Source: Burkholderiales bacterium Ga0077547
Lineage (GTDB): Bacteria; Pseudomonadota; Gammaproteobacteria; Burkholderiales; Burkholderiaceae_C
Length of the DNA stretch: 64,000 nucleotides
Reading direction: 5' to 3'
Assembly (NCBI GenBank): GCA_001464195.1
Contig: LNEY01000017.1
Location: 1-64,000, forward strand
In this document: one piece after another, positions 63,457-64,000 of the stretch
Layout of the letters: each line of letters starts with the position of its first letter
How positions within the stretch are numbered: position 1 is the stretch's first letter
Made by a program: the position numbers and the translations under genes
Notes under the pieces: generated by a model
What the model was told of the DNA's origin: nothing
What the model saw: only the letters and a program-made list of their open reading frames with translations
Databases searched by the model: none

Positions 63457-63882
63457 GTGTTTGTGCGATCTGAATGGAAGCCCCGGCGGCGCTGGATCAT
63501 CTGCGCGATGGGTGCGTTGCTGCTGAGTGCGGTGGGCTCGGCGTCAGCGGCCTGGGTGCGGTTGCGCGGAGATGGCGTGGTGACGGTGTTGGCCGACCCG
63601 GCCAAGATCACCCGCAGCACCGGCCGCGCCACGATGTGGAGCGTGATCAACTACACCCAGCCCCGCAAGACGGCCGATGGCAGGGAGTTCGTCTCGTCGA
63701 AGCAGCAGATCGAGTACGACTGCGTGGAAGCCCGCAGCCGCCATCTGGCGTTCACGCGCCACACCGAGTACACCGGCTTGGGCGAGGTGGTCTACACCAA
63801 CAATGCGCTGGGAGAATGGACGGCCTTGCCGCCCGGTTCGATCGGCGACGCCCTGCGGGTATTCGCCTGCCGCCTGCCCTGA
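63457..63882 (+). CDS. Exported surface-adhesin-E-like small protein
   Basis: A 141-residue protein with a Sec signal peptide (basic MFVRSEWKPRRR, hydrophobic core, ...GSASA). The mature part has a pattern common in small Burkholderiales exported proteins of the adhesin protein E type (VTVLADPAKITRS, MWSVINYTQP, two cysteines in QIEYDCVEARSR and VFACRLP). GTG start behind GAGGAG. The function is unknown; the family name does not prove adhesion. Confidence 0.72.
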   Translation: MFVRSEWKPRRRWIICAMGALLLSAVGSASAAWVRLRGDGVVTVLADPAKITRSTGRATMWSVINYTQPRKTADGREFVSSKQQIEYDCVEARSRHLAFTRHTEYTGLGEVVYTNNALGEWTALPPGSIGDALRVFACRLP

Positions 63883-63943
63883 GCGCGCCTCGTGACGCAT
63901 CGCCCGACTTGATTTTTCAGACGCCATCCAGCGCACTCATCCC

Positions 63944-64000
63944 ATGGACATGGAACAGGCCATCATCCTGACGATCCCCTTTCTGGCGCTGGCCGTGGTG
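63944..64000 (+). CDS. Start of a membrane protein gene, cut by the window edge
   Basis: ATG at 63944 opens a frame reading MDMEQAIILTIPFLALAVV to the last base. The hydrophobic start resembles sterol desaturase/fatty acid hydroxylase family proteins, but 19 residues cannot establish that. No typical ribosome site is evident. Confidence 0.4.
   Translation, partial: MDMEQAIILTIPFLALAVV

Noticed and set aside
1..64000. tRNA/rRNA genes, CRISPR arrays, insertion sequences with transposase, integrase or phage genes
   Set aside because: None was recognised on either strand; the accessory blocks show no mobility genes.

Overview
The window is a GC-rich chromosomal segment from a motile betaproteobacterium. 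Gene order (flhDC, motAB, cheYZ, fliEFGHIJK, fliLMNOPQR, flhBAFG-fliA), protein types and neighbours point to Burkholderiales, probably the Leptothrix/Sphaerotilus/Rubrivivax/Ideonella group. That placement is inference; no rRNA or other phylogenetic marker is present.

Layout. (1) 1-10.3 kb: chemotaxis and motor genes, mostly on the minus strand: motA-motB-cheY-cheZ-EAL protein, then a plus-strand histidine kinase/response regulator pair, then a CheZ-like gene-cheY-cheA-MCP (the MCP runs off the left edge). (2) 10.6-11.5 kb: the master regulator flhDC. (3) 11.9-14.7 kb: a DevBCA/MacB-type ABC exporter with a lipoprotein adaptor. (4) 14.7-29.9 kb: an accessory block that I read as a flagellin (or surface) glycan island. 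It holds a FabF-like ketosynthase, an acyl carrier protein, an alpha/beta hydrolase with a PHA-synthase-like GxCxG box, a dTDP-sugar aminotransferase and ketoisomerase (FdtB/FdtA type), a FemAB-like N-acyltransferase, two methyltransferases, an FAD-type oxidoreductase, two large glycosyltransferases and an OGT-type (GT41) transferase directly upstream of the flagellins. (5) 30.3-36.5 kb: two 398-residue flagellins, fliD, fliS, fliT, a YcgR-like PilZ brake and a small unknown gene with its own sigma28-type promoter. (6) 36.5-48.8 kb: fliE (minus), fliFGHIJK, a dispersed palindromic repeat, fliLMNOPQR. (7) 48.8-54.1 kb, minus strand: amtB with a sigma54-type promoter, then a TRAP transporter dctPQM. 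(8) 54.5-61.4 kb: flhB, a pair of small inverted-repeat elements, flhA, flhF, a flhG-like gene without a P-loop, fliA. (9) 61.4-64 kb: a membrane-linked methyltransferase, a class V aminotransferase, a small exported protein and the first codons of another gene.

How it works together. FlhDC would switch on the basal-body/export operons. flhB and flhA share a near-identical core promoter (CTCAAG-N17-AACAAT). FliA then drives late genes: I found TCAAG...CGATA-type sigma28 sites before motA, flagellin 1, fliD, fliS and the small ORF at 36239. CheA/CheY/CheZ steer the motor and an EAL phosphodiesterase and YcgR link it to c-di-GMP. The 14.7-29.9 kb island probably decorates flagellin with an N-acylated amino sugar.

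Most notable: the acyl-plus-sugar island with a Cys-nucleophile hydrolase, the FlhG-like protein lacking Walker A, a second CheZ-like DxxxQ protein, two related elements in the flhB-flhA gap whose stems differ but each pair perfectly, and a ~370-bp palindromic repeat present twice.
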